Shown here: piece after piece, positions 8,929 through 20,831 of the stretch | Numbering within the stretch: the first letter of the stretch is position 1 | How the letters are laid out: every line of letters starts with the position of its first letter | Source: Nocardioides pantholopis | GTDB lineage: Bacteria > Actinomycetota > Actinomycetes > Propionibacteriales > Nocardioidaceae | Length of the DNA stretch: 64,000 nt | Direction of reading: 5' to 3' | Assembly: GCF_003710085.1 (NCBI RefSeq) | Contig: NZ_CP033324.1 | Location: 124,001 to 188,000, forward strand | Translations under genes and position numbers: made by a program | The notes under the pieces: generated by a model | Databases searched by the model: none | What the model saw: only the letters and a program-made list of their open reading frames with translations | What the model was told of the DNA's origin: nothing

Positions 8929-9564
8929 GTGGCCACACGCTGGGAGCGCATCGCCCGCGCCACCAACGGCGAGGAGTACGCCGCGGCGTACGCCCGCCGC
9001 TTCGGCGAGCTCGCCGCCGCGGGCCAGGACGTGCACGGCGAGGCGACGTTCGTGACAGGGCTGGTCGATCCGCCCGCCCGGGTGCTCGACGCGGGGTGCG
9101 GCACCGGCCGGATCGCCGTACGCCTCGACGAGCTGGGCTACCGGGTCGTCGGGGTGGACGTGGACGCCACGATGCTCGAGCAGGCCCGGGCCGAGGCGCC
9201 CGGCCTGGACTGGCGGCTCGGCGACCTCGCCGCGTTCGACCTCGGGGCGACCTTCGACGTGGTGCTGCTCGCCGGCAACATCGTGCCGCTGCTCGAGCCC
9301 GGCACGCTGCCGGCGGTCTGCGAGCGGCTCGCCGCGCACACCGCGGCCGGCGGCCGGGTCGTGTGCGGCTTCGGGCTCGACGCGGACCACCTGCCGGCCG
9401 GCTGCCCGGTGACACCGCTGGCGCAGTTCGAGGAGGCGATGGCGGCGGCCGGGCTGGACCCGGTCGCGACGTACGGCACCTGGGACCGCGGCGCCTTCGA
9501 GCCGGGGGCGGGGTACGTCGTGACAGTGCACGGGCGGGCGGGCGGCCCGGGGGAGCTGGCATGA
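8929..9564 (+). CDS. Class I SAM-dependent methyltransferase
   Basis: A 211-residue Rossmann-fold methyltransferase. SAM-binding motif I is VLDAGCGTGRIAVRL (near residue 46), followed by VGVDVDATMLEQAR (acidic loop) and FDVVLLAGNIVPLL (motif IV). The substrate is unknown. GTG 8929 lies 14 bp after the menB stop, and the gene's own stop overlaps the sirtuin start (ATGA), so the three genes are probably cotranscribed. No menaquinone methyltransferase signature is evident, so I do not call it MenG. Confidence 0.85.
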   Translation: MATRWERIARATNGEEYAAAYARRFGELAAAGQDVHGEATFVTGLVDPPARVLDAGCGTGRIAVRLDELGYRVVGVDVDATMLEQARAEAPGLDWRLGDLAAFDLGATFDVVLLAGNIVPLLEPGTLPAVCERLAAHTAAGGRVVCGFGLDADHLPAGCPVTPLAQFEEAMAAAGLDPVATYGTWDRGAFEPGAGYVVTVHGRAGGPGELA

Positions 9565-10250
9565 GGATCGTCGTGCTGACCGGGGCCGGCATCTCGGCGG
9601 AGAGCGGGGTGCCGACGTTCCGCGACGCCGACGGGCTGTGGGCCGGGCACCGGGTCGAGGACGTGGCCACGCCCGAGGCGTTCGAGCACCAGCCGGGGGT
9701 CGTGCAGCGCTTCTACGACACCCGGCGGGCCGCGCTGGCCGCCGTCGAGCCCAACCCCGCGCACGAGGCGCTGGCGCGCCTGGAGCGGGCGATCGGCGAC
9801 GACCTGCTGGTGGTCACCCAGAACATCGACGACCTGCACGAGCGCGCCGGCTCGCACCGCGTGCTGCACATGCACGGGGAGCTGCTCTCCGCCCTGTGCG
9901 TGGCCTGCCGGGAGCAGGTGCCGTGGTCCGGCGACCTCGCCGACCAGCCGCCGTGCCCCCGCTGCGGCGCGGTCGCGCTGCGCCCGGACGTCGTCTGGTT
10001 CGGGGAGATCCCCTACGGGATGGACCACATCCTCGAGGCCCTCGAGGGCTGCGACCTGTTCGTCTCCATCGGCACCTCCGGCGCCGTCTACCCCGCCGCG
10101 GGCTTCGTGCAGGCCGCCGCGTCGTACGGCGCCCGGACCCTCGAGCTCAACCTGGAGCCCAGCGAGGGCAGCGTCTACTTCGACGAGTCGCGGCTCGGTC
10201 CCGCCGGCGAGCTGGTGCCGGCGTGGGTGGACCAGCTGCTGGGTCGCTGA
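9561..10250 (+). CDS. cobB: NAD-dependent protein deacylase (sirtuin)
   Basis: A 229-residue SIR2-family enzyme. NAD-binding motifs are VLTGAGISAESGVPTFRD at the N-terminus and TQNIDDLHERAG near residue 93. The catalytic His is in HMHGEL near residue 104. A zinc knuckle is formed by CVAC (near 113) and CPRC (near 132). FVSIGTSGAVYPAA and LELNLEP complete the NAD pocket. The length fits a class III/CobB-type sirtuin that removes acetyl or succinyl groups from lysines. The ATG overlaps the methyltransferase stop. Confidence 0.93.
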   Translation: MRIVVLTGAGISAESGVPTFRDADGLWAGHRVEDVATPEAFEHQPGVVQRFYDTRRAALAAVEPNPAHEALARLERAIGDDLLVVTQNIDDLHERAGSHRVLHMHGELLSALCVACREQVPWSGDLADQPPCPRCGAVALRPDVVWFGEIPYGMDHILEALEGCDLFVSIGTSGAVYPAAGFVQAAASYGARTLELNLEPSEGSVYFDESRLGPAGELVPAWVDQLLGR

Positions 10251-10315
10251 CCGCTCGACCGCCGGCCCCGGACCGTCAGGACCGGTGTGGTCTCATGGAT
10301 GAGGTGAGACGAGAC

Positions 10316-11068
10316 ATGAGGCGAATGCGGACCGTCGGCTGCCTGGTCGGCGGGCTGGCGCTCCTGACGGCGTGCGGTGACTCCGGTGACTCCGGGGACG
10401 ACTCGGGCGGCTCGAGCGGCTCGGGCGACGCCTCGAGCGGCGCCGCGGCGGAGGCGTTCGTCGACCAGTCCGCCGACGAGATCGTGGCCGAGGCCAAGAA
10501 GGCGACCGGGACGCTGACCTCCGTACGCCTGCTCGGCGAGCTCACCAGCGACGGCCAGACGATCGGCATGGACCTGGTCGCCAGCAAGGGCGGAGACTGC
10601 ACCGGCTCGATCACCCTGGGCGACGCGACGGCGGAGATCCGCAGCCTCGACGGCACCACCTGGTTCCGTCCCGACGAGGCGTTCTGGCGCGCGCAGGGCG
10701 GCGCCCAGGCCGACCAGCTGATCGCGCTGATCGGCAACAAGTGGGTCGTCCAGCCCGGTGACGAGGGCTTCGCGGAGGTCTGCGACCTCGACTCGCTGCT
10801 CGAGGAGACTGTCGACGAGACCGACAACACCTACGAGAAGGGCGAGGTCGGCGACGTCGAGGGCGAGCAGGCGATCGCGATCGACGCCACCGACGAGGAC
10901 GGCGAGAAGTCCACCGCCTACGTCCTGGTCGACGGCGAGCACTACCTGACCAAGCTGGAGCGCCAGGGCGCCGAGGGCGGCGCGGTCACGCTCACCGACT
11001 TCAACGAGGAGTTCCAGGTCGAGGCCCCGCCCGAGAACGAGGTCGTCGACCTGAGCAAGCTCGGCTGA
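10316..11068 (+). CDS. Putative lipoprotein, LppX/LprG-like
   Basis: A 250-residue predicted lipoprotein. The N-terminus is basic (RRMR), followed by a hydrophobic segment and the lipobox LLTAC with Cys near residue 18, then a Ser/Gly/Asp-rich linker. The body (ADEIVAEAKKATGTLTSVRL and later GEQAIAIDATDEDG) resembles the LppX_LprAFG/LolA-like lipid-carrier fold, but I cannot show homology without a search. ATG 10316 is chosen because GAGGTGAG lies just upstream; ATG 10295 and GTG 10304 are in-frame alternatives. A strong bipartite hairpin follows directly. Confidence 0.76.
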   Translation: MRRMRTVGCLVGGLALLTACGDSGDSGDDSGGSSGSGDASSGAAAEAFVDQSADEIVAEAKKATGTLTSVRLLGELTSDGQTIGMDLVASKGGDCTGSITLGDATAEIRSLDGTTWFRPDEAFWRAQGGAQADQLIALIGNKWVVQPGDEGFAEVCDLDSLLEETVDETDNTYEKGEVGDVEGEQAIAIDATDEDGEKSTAYVLVDGEHYLTKLERQGAEGGAVTLTDFNEEFQVEAPPENEVVDLSKLG

Positions 11069-11076
11069 CCCCGGGT

Positions 11077-11131
11077 CAGCGGTGAGCTGGCCACCGTTCT
11101 CGGGATGAGAACGGTGGGCGGCTCACCGCTG
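11077..11131. terminator. Nested hairpin between convergent genes; copy 1 of a palindromic repeat
   Basis: CAGCGGTGAGC (11077-11087) pairs perfectly with GCTCACCGCTG (11121-11131). Inside it CACCGTTCTC (11092-11101) pairs with GAGAACGGTG (11107-11116) around GGGAT. It sits between the ends of the lipoprotein gene and treZ, so it can serve as a bidirectional terminator. There is no U-tract. A related structure with the same outer arm is at 36132-36186. Confidence 0.65.
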
Positions 11132-11178
11132 CGAGGGTCGGGCGGGCGAGGTGCGGTCCTCGGATCCCGGCCCCCCGC

Positions 11179-12935
<1,757 letters not shown>

Positions 12936-12939
<4 letters not shown>

Positions 12940-15295
12940 GAGTCCTCCTTCACCAGCAGCGCCACCGGCAGCTGCGCGAGCACGTCGTCGAGCCGGGCCC
13001 CGTCGGGGCCCACGGAGAGCCGGGTCCCGGTCACCGCGTCGGTCCAGGTGCCGGCCGGCAGGTCCAGGACCGTCTCGCCCCACCCGCCGCGCTCGGCCAG
13101 GCCGACCGGCAGCCGGGTCGCGACAGTGACCGCGCCGCCGCGGTCGAAGGCCAGCACGTGGTCGGCCGCGGGCCCGGCCGCCGCCACTGCGGCGTACGTC
13201 GTGAACAGCTCGGGGCGGTCGCGGCGCAGCCGCAGCGCCGCGCTGGTCACCCGGAGCTTGGCGGTCCCGGGGTCGTCGACCCGGTCGGTCGGGGCTGTCC
13301 ACTCCCCGCTGCGCAGCAGCGCCGAGCGGGCGTCGAAGTCGACGGTGCGCCGGTTGTCGGGGTCGACCAGGCTCTGCTCCCACAGCTCGCTGCCCTGGTA
13401 GACGTCCGGCACCCCCGGCAGGGTCAGCGCGACCAGCTTGGCGGCCAGCGCGTTGGACCAGCCCGGCAGCACGACGCGCGCCAGCAGCCCGTCGAGGATC
13501 GCGCGCGCCTCCGCGGAGTCGTACGCCGCGTCGACGGCTGCGTGCACGGCCGCCTCGTACTTCGCGTCCGGCTCGGTCCAGGTGGTCCGGTCGCCGGCCT
13601 CGCGCATCGCCTTCTCGGCGTACCCGTGCAGGCGCTCGCGCTCGGCCGGCCACGCGCCGAGCACCGCCTGCCACAGCAGCGAGCCGAAGCCCGGGTCGGG
13701 CAGCGGCGCCAGCTCCAGGAGCCGGCCCAGCGCGTCGGCCCACACCTCGGGCAGCTCGGCGAGCACGGTGATCCGGGCTCGGACGTCCTCGCCGCGTTTG
13801 GTGTCGTGGGTGGACAGCGCGGTCATCGCGTGCGGCCAGTCCCGCTGGCGCTGCGCCATCTCGGCGTGGAAGTCCGGCACGGCCAGCGAGAACACCGACG
13901 GGTCGCCGCCGACCTCGTTGAGCGAGGTCAGCCGGGACCAGCGGTAGAACGCGCAGTCCTCCACGCCCTTGGCCATCACCATCCCGCTGGTCTGCTGGAA
14001 CCGCTGGGTGGCGTCCAGGTCGGGGTCGTGCAGCGCGGGCTCGAGCTGGTCCAGCGTCCCGCCGAGGTCGGGCCGACGGCGGCGGGCCTCGGCGAAGGCG
14101 TGCTCGAGGTGCTCGCTTCCCTCCGGCAGGTAGGAGCGGTAGACCGGGAAGCAGGCGAACAGCTCCGCCACGGCGTCCTCGGCCCGGGGGCGGGGAGGCC
14201 GGGCAGGTGGGCGCGCAGCTCGCGCACGATCCGGCGCACCTCGGAGTTCAGGATGCCGTCCGCCACCGCGCGCTTGGTGCCGTGCACCAGCTCCGCCCAG
14301 TCGACCGGTGCGCCGCGCAGCCGCGCCTCCAGGGCGTCGAGCGGCTCCTGCCCGGCCGGGTCGGTGAGCACCCGGTCGACGTGGGCCAGCGCGTCGTACC
14401 CGGTCGTCCCGGCGGTCGCCCAGGACGTCGGCAGGAGCTCGCCGGGCTCGAGGATCTTCTCGACCAGCACGTAGGCGCCGCCGGTGAGCTCGGCGAGGTC
14501 GCGCAGGTACTTCCCGGGGTCGCGCAGCCCGTCGGGGTGGTCCACCCGCAGGCCGTCGACGAGCCCCTCGTCGAACCAGCGCCGGATCTCGGCGTGGGTC
14601 TCGGCGAAGACCCGGGGGTCCTCGACGCGCACGGCCGCCAGGGTGTTCACCGCGAAGAACCGGCGGTAGTTCAGCCCGCTGTCCGCGACCCGCCAGTGCA
14701 CCAGCTCGTAGTGCTGGCGGGCGTGCACCTGGTTGGGGTCGTCCCACGCGCCGTCCGGGCTGCTGGAGACCGTGCCGGGCGCCACCGGGAATGCCTGGTC
14801 CCAGTAGTGCAGCTCGGGGCCGGTGGGCCCCTCGACCAGGCTCAGGTGCTTGATCGGGCCGTGCGGGCGCGCCTGGTCGTCGTCGCCGACGACCGGGACC
14901 CGCAGCCGCTGGTCCCCGGCGTCCCAGTCGATGTCGAAGTAGTCGGCGTGCTCGGCGGCGCGGCCGTGCTTGAGCACGTCCCACCACCAGGGGCCCGCGG
15001 CGGGCGTCGCCACCCCGACGTGGTTGGGGACGATGTCGACCAGGACCCCCAGCCCGAGCCGGCGGGCCTCGGCGGACACGGCCGCCAGGCCCGCCGCGCC
15101 GCCGCGGCTCTCGTCGATGTGGTCGTGGGCGACCACGTCGTACCCGTGGTTGCTGCCCGGCTCCGCGGCGAGCAGCGGGGACAGGTAGACCCAGTCGGCG
15201 CCCAGGTCGTGGAGGTAGGGGAGCAGCTCGGCCGCGGCGAACAGGTCGAAGTCCTCGGTGACCTGGAGCCGGTAGGTGCTGACGGGCACGCGCAC
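12936..15295 (-). pseudogene. treY: Maltooligosyl trehalose synthase, interrupted by a one-base frameshift
   Basis: TreY isomerises the terminal alpha-1,4 bond of maltooligosaccharides to alpha-1,1. The N-terminal 370 or so residues read from GTG 15295 ([52 protein letters not shown]). The rest is in another frame ([52 protein letters not shown]). The switch is at about 14184-14191, where the coding strand has GCCCCCGGGCC; one extra C would restore an unbroken protein of about 786 codons. Both sides look fully conserved, so this is either a recent mutation or a sequencing error in the run. It ends with an ATGA overlap into treZ and starts 2 bp after treX. Confidence 0.9.
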
Positions 15296-15297
15296 GG

Positions 15298-17565
<2,268 letters not shown>

Positions 17566-17701
17566 AGTGCACCTCGCGTACATCGGGGGGCCGGGGCTCC
17601 GGCGCCGGGTTGTACCCGTTCCGGGCGGGTGGGAACCGCGCGGCTCGCAGGACCTGGCTCACACCTACGCGCGGGTAACTTCGGTGTCTACACTGACGCC
17701 C

Positions 17702-18847
17702 ATGAAGCGCGCGATCTACGACGAGGACCACGAGGCGTTCCGGGCATCGGTCAGGGAGTTCATCGACCGCGAGGTCCTCCCGCACGTCGATCAGCACGCC
17801 GCTGACAAGGCGATCCCGCGGGAGTTCTGGCTCGGCGCCGGCCGGCTGGGCCTGCTCGGGCTGGAGATCCCCGAGGAGTACGACGGCGCCGGTGCTGGCG
17901 ACTACCGCTTCAACGCCGTGCTGCTCGAGGAGCTGAACAAGGTCAACGCGGCGCTGGGCTCCTGCGTGGGCATCCACGCCGACATCACCGCGCCGTACCT
18001 CGTCGAGCTCGGCACCGAGGAGCAGAAGAAGCGCTGGCTGCCCGGCGTCGCCGCCGGCGAGATCCTGCTCGCGATCGGCATGACCGAGCCCTCGGGCGGC
18101 TCGGACCTGGCCGCGCTGAAGACCACGGCGGTGCGCGACGGCGACTCGTGGGTGATCAACGGGTCGAAGACGTTCATCACCAACGGCTACTCCGCCGACC
18201 TGGTCCTGGTCGCGGCCCGCACCAGCCCGGAGAAGAAGGCCCGCGGGATCACGCTGTTCGCGGTCGAGACCAGCGCGCCGGGCTTCAGCCGCGGCCGCAA
18301 GCTCGACAAGGTCGGCCAGGACGAGTCCGACACCGCCGAGCTCTTCTTCGAGGACGTCCGGGTCACCGACGCCGAGATCGTCGGCGAGCTCGACGGCGGC
18401 TTCATCCACATGATGCAGAAGCTGCCCCAGGAGCGGCTGGGCTGTGCGATCTCCAACGTCGCCCACGCCCAGCAGATCCTGGTCGAGACGCTGCAGTACG
18501 CCAAGGACCGCCAGGCCTTCGGGCAGTCGATCGGGCAGTTCCAGCACAACAAGTTCCTGCTCGCCGAGCTGTTCACCCGGATCGAGGTCACCCAGGCCTA
18601 CATCGACCAGTGCGTGGTCGCCCACGACGCCGGCGAGCTCACCGCTGTCGACGCCGCCAAGGCCAAGTGGTGGTCCTCGCAGGTCCAGAACGAGGTGCTC
18701 GACCACTGCGTGCAGCTGCACGGCGGCTACGGGTTCATGAACGAGTACCGCGTGGCCCGCGCCTGGCGCGACGCCCGGGTCTCGAAGATCTGGGCCGGCT
18801 CAAACGAGATCATGAAGGAGCTCATCGGCCGCGACCTCGGTCTGTGA
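17702..18847 (+). CDS. Acyl-CoA dehydrogenase, long-chain/isovaleryl-like subtype
   Basis: A 381-residue flavoenzyme that alpha,beta-dehydrogenates acyl-CoA. Motifs are AIGMTEPSGGSDLAALKTTA (FAD/substrate), KTFITNGYSADL, QAFGQSIGQFQHNKF and QLHGGYGFMNEYRV. The C-terminal segment reads WAGSNEIMKELIGRDL, so the position that holds the catalytic Glu in short- and medium-chain enzymes (YEGT) is Ala. As in LCAD/isovaleryl enzymes the base is probably the Glu of LPQER near residue 245 (inference). TACACT ends seven bases before the ATG, suggesting leaderless transcription. Confidence 0.91.
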   Translation: MKRAIYDEDHEAFRASVREFIDREVLPHVDQHAADKAIPREFWLGAGRLGLLGLEIPEEYDGAGAGDYRFNAVLLEELNKVNAALGSCVGIHADITAPYLVELGTEEQKKRWLPGVAAGEILLAIGMTEPSGGSDLAALKTTAVRDGDSWVINGSKTFITNGYSADLVLVAARTSPEKKARGITLFAVETSAPGFSRGRKLDKVGQDESDTAELFFEDVRVTDAEIVGELDGGFIHMMQKLPQERLGCAISNVAHAQQILVETLQYAKDRQAFGQSIGQFQHNKFLLAELFTRIEVTQAYIDQCVVAHDAGELTAVDAAKAKWWSSQVQNEVLDHCVQLHGGYGFMNEYRVARAWRDARVSKIWAGSNEIMKELIGRDLGL

Positions 18848-18907
18848 CCGGTCCCGGTCAGCCTGCCCTTGCTTGTCGGGCGGTGCCGGCCGGGCGACCA
18901 TCGGGGG

Positions 18908-19666
18908 ATGAGCCCGAAGGCGCGGCACCCCGCATCCACCACCCACCCCGGGGAGCCCGGATCGGCCGGTGAGCCGGGCGGCGGCGGGGGCGGCGGCGTT
19001 CGGGGCCGGCTGAACTGGCTGCGGGCCGGCGTGATGGGCGCGAACGACGGCGTGGTGTCCACCGCCGGCCTGGTGGTGGGGGTGGCGGGCGCGACCACCG
19101 ACCAGGGCGCGATCGCGGTCGCCGGCGTCTCCGGCCTCGTCTCGGGCGCGATCAGCATGGCCGCCGGCGAGTACCTCTCGACGAGCACCCAGCGCGACTC
19201 CGAGCTCGCGATGCTGGCCACCGAGCGCCGCGAGCTCGCCGAGCAGCCCGACGCCGAGCTCGACGAGCTCGCCGGCCTGCTCGTCGAGCGCGGGCTGAGC
19301 GCGGACGTCGCCCGCGAGGCCGCCGAGCAGATGATGGCCCGCGACCCGCTGGCCGCGCACGCGCGGGTCGAGCTCGGCATCGACCCCGACGACATCACCA
19401 ACCCGTGGGCGGCGGCGTTCGCCTCCGCGGTGTCCTTCGTGAGCGGCGCGCTGCTGCCGCTGCTGGTGATCCTGCTGGCGCCGGACGACACCCGGGTCCC
19501 GATCACGGTGCTGAGCGTGCTGGTCGCGCTCGCGATCACCGGCTTCACCAGCGCGACGCTGGGCTATGCGCCGCGCACCCGGGCCGTGCTGCGCAACGTC
19601 GTCGGGGGCGCCCTCGCGATGGGGGTCACCTACGCCATCGGGTCGCTGCTGGGGACCCAGGTCTGA
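18908..19666 (+). CDS. VIT1/CCC1-family transporter (Fe2+/Mn2+)
   Basis: A 252-residue membrane protein. After a Gly/Pro-rich N-terminus comes RAGVMGANDGVVSTAGLVVGV, shortened here to the core GANDGVVSTAGLVVG, the hallmark of the VIT1/CCC1 divalent-metal transporter family. Then SGAISMAAGEYLSTSTQRDSE leads into a cytoplasmic helical region (RRELAEQPDAEL to MARDPLAAHAR), where metal-binding Glu residues lie in homologues. Three transmembrane helices close the protein. The likely role is iron or manganese export or homeostasis. ATG 18908 follows a GGGGG stretch. Confidence 0.86.
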   Translation: MSPKARHPASTTHPGEPGSAGEPGGGGGGGVRGRLNWLRAGVMGANDGVVSTAGLVVGVAGATTDQGAIAVAGVSGLVSGAISMAAGEYLSTSTQRDSELAMLATERRELAEQPDAELDELAGLLVERGLSADVAREAAEQMMARDPLAAHARVELGIDPDDITNPWAAAFASAVSFVSGALLPLLVILLAPDDTRVPITVLSVLVALAITGFTSATLGYAPRTRAVLRNVVGGALAMGVTYAIGSLLGTQV

Positions 19667-19674
19667 GCGGGTCC

Positions 19675-20112
19675 CTACGGCCCGTGGCCCACCTCGCCGG
19701 CCACCGCGTCGTGGCCGGCGGCGGACAGCGCCCGCACCGCCGCATCGACCGCGTCGAGGATGTGGGGTACGGCGAACCGCGGCTCCGACATCCGGTGCAT
19801 CCGGACCCGCACCTGGGTCGCTGCCGGGGTGTCGAGCGTCTCCAGGTCGACAGTCGCCACGAAGCCCCAGGTGGCGAAGCGTCGCGGCAGGAACATGGCG
19901 ACGTCCATGGGGTCGAAGACCAGGTCGCGCAGCCACGACCCGGCCCGCAGCCGGGCGCGGCCGGGCCCGCTCTCCTGGAGCCGGAACCGGGCGTCGACGA
20001 GCGCGTCGACGAGCGCCGCCATGGCCGCCTCGGGCGGCGCGGAGGACGTGAGCGTCAGGGCGGGGTTGTGGTAGTAGTGCGGCTGGCTCAGCCGCCGTTG
20101 CCCGTCGCGCAT
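19675..20112 (-). CDS. Hypothetical protein
   Basis: A 145-residue soluble protein without a motif that I recognise. It starts RDGQRRLSQPHYYHNPALTL and contains SWLRDLVFDPMDVAMFLPRRF. A polyketide-cyclase/START-like fold is possible but unsupported. ATG 20112 is preceded by two GGGAGGAC or GGGGAGGAC stretches; a GTG at 20139 is an in-frame alternative. It converges on the VIT1-type gene with an 8-bp gap and is divergent from the RNA ligase-like gene. Confidence 0.6.
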   Translation of the reverse strand: MRDGQRRLSQPHYYHNPALTLTSSAPPEAAMAALVDALVDARFRLQESGPGRARLRAGSWLRDLVFDPMDVAMFLPRRFATWGFVATVDLETLDTPAATQVRVRMHRMSEPRFAVPHILDAVDAAVRALSAAGHDAVAGEVGHGP

Positions 20113-20240
20113 GTCCTCCCTGTCCTCCCCTGTCAGCACAGCCTCGGCCGATCACCGGCCGCACCCCGGCCCGGGACCGCACCCTGCCCCGGGTCGCGCC
20201 GGGGCAATCCTCCGTCCGGAGCGGCGTCTAGCATCTGGTG

Positions 20241-20822
20241 ATGCGGATGTTCGCGGCGGTGGTCCCGCCCGAGGACGCCATCGAGCACCTCGACGAGTTC
20301 CTGGAGGTACGCCGCGACGCGGCGGGGTTCCGGTGGGCCGGGGCCGAGCAGCTGCACCTGACACTGGCGTTCCTGGCGCAGGTGCCCGACCGCGCCCTGG
20401 ACGACCTGCTGGAGCGGCTCGCCCGCGCCGCCGGACGGCGTACGCCGTTCCCGGCCCGGGTGGTGGGCGGCGGCGCGTTCCCGAACCCGGCCCGGGCCCG
20501 GGTGCTGTGGGCCGGGCTCGGCCTGGACGAGGCCGGGCGCACCGAGCTGGACCGGCTCGCCACCGGGGCCCGGGCGGCGGCGGCGAAGGCCGGCATCGCG
20601 GTCGACGGCCAGCGGTTCCGCCCACACGTGACAGTGGCCCGGATGGGCCGGCCGCAGGAGGTGTCGGACTGGGTGCGGCTGCTGGACGCCTACGAGGGGC
20701 CGGGCTGGACCGTCGACACGCTCACGCTGGTCGAGTCCCACCTCGGCGAGGGGCCGCGGGGGCGCCCGCGCTACGAGGTCGTCGCGGAGTATCCGCTCGG
20801 CCGGGCGCCCGCCGACCCCTAG
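20241..20822 (+). CDS. thpR: 2'-5' RNA ligase / RNA 2',3'-cyclic phosphodiesterase family
   Basis: A 193-residue 2H phosphoesterase. The two catalytic HxTx motifs are clear: HLTLAFL near residue 38 and HVTVARM near 128. The N-terminus MRMFAAVVPPEDA and the spacing are typical for ThpR, which opens RNA 2',3'-cyclic phosphates. The physiological substrate is unknown. ATG 20241 is preferred; TAGCAT ends six bases upstream, so the transcript may be leaderless (GTG 20238 and ATG 20247 are alternatives). Confidence 0.86.
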   Translation: MRMFAAVVPPEDAIEHLDEFLEVRRDAAGFRWAGAEQLHLTLAFLAQVPDRALDDLLERLARAAGRRTPFPARVVGGGAFPNPARARVLWAGLGLDEAGRTELDRLATGARAAAAKAGIAVDGQRFRPHVTVARMGRPQEVSDWVRLLDAYEGPGWTVDTLTLVESHLGEGPRGRPRYEVVAEYPLGRAPADP

Positions 20823-20831
20823 GGTCGGTCC

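Noticed and set aside
8929-9564. Menaquinone methyltransferase (menG) next to menB
   Set aside because: The protein has only general SAM-binding motifs and lacks the UbiE/MenG signature phrases.
14180-14195. Programmed ribosomal frameshifting in treY
   Set aside because: There is no typical slippery heptamer with a clear downstream stimulator, and treY is not known to use recoding; a mutation or sequencing error is simpler.
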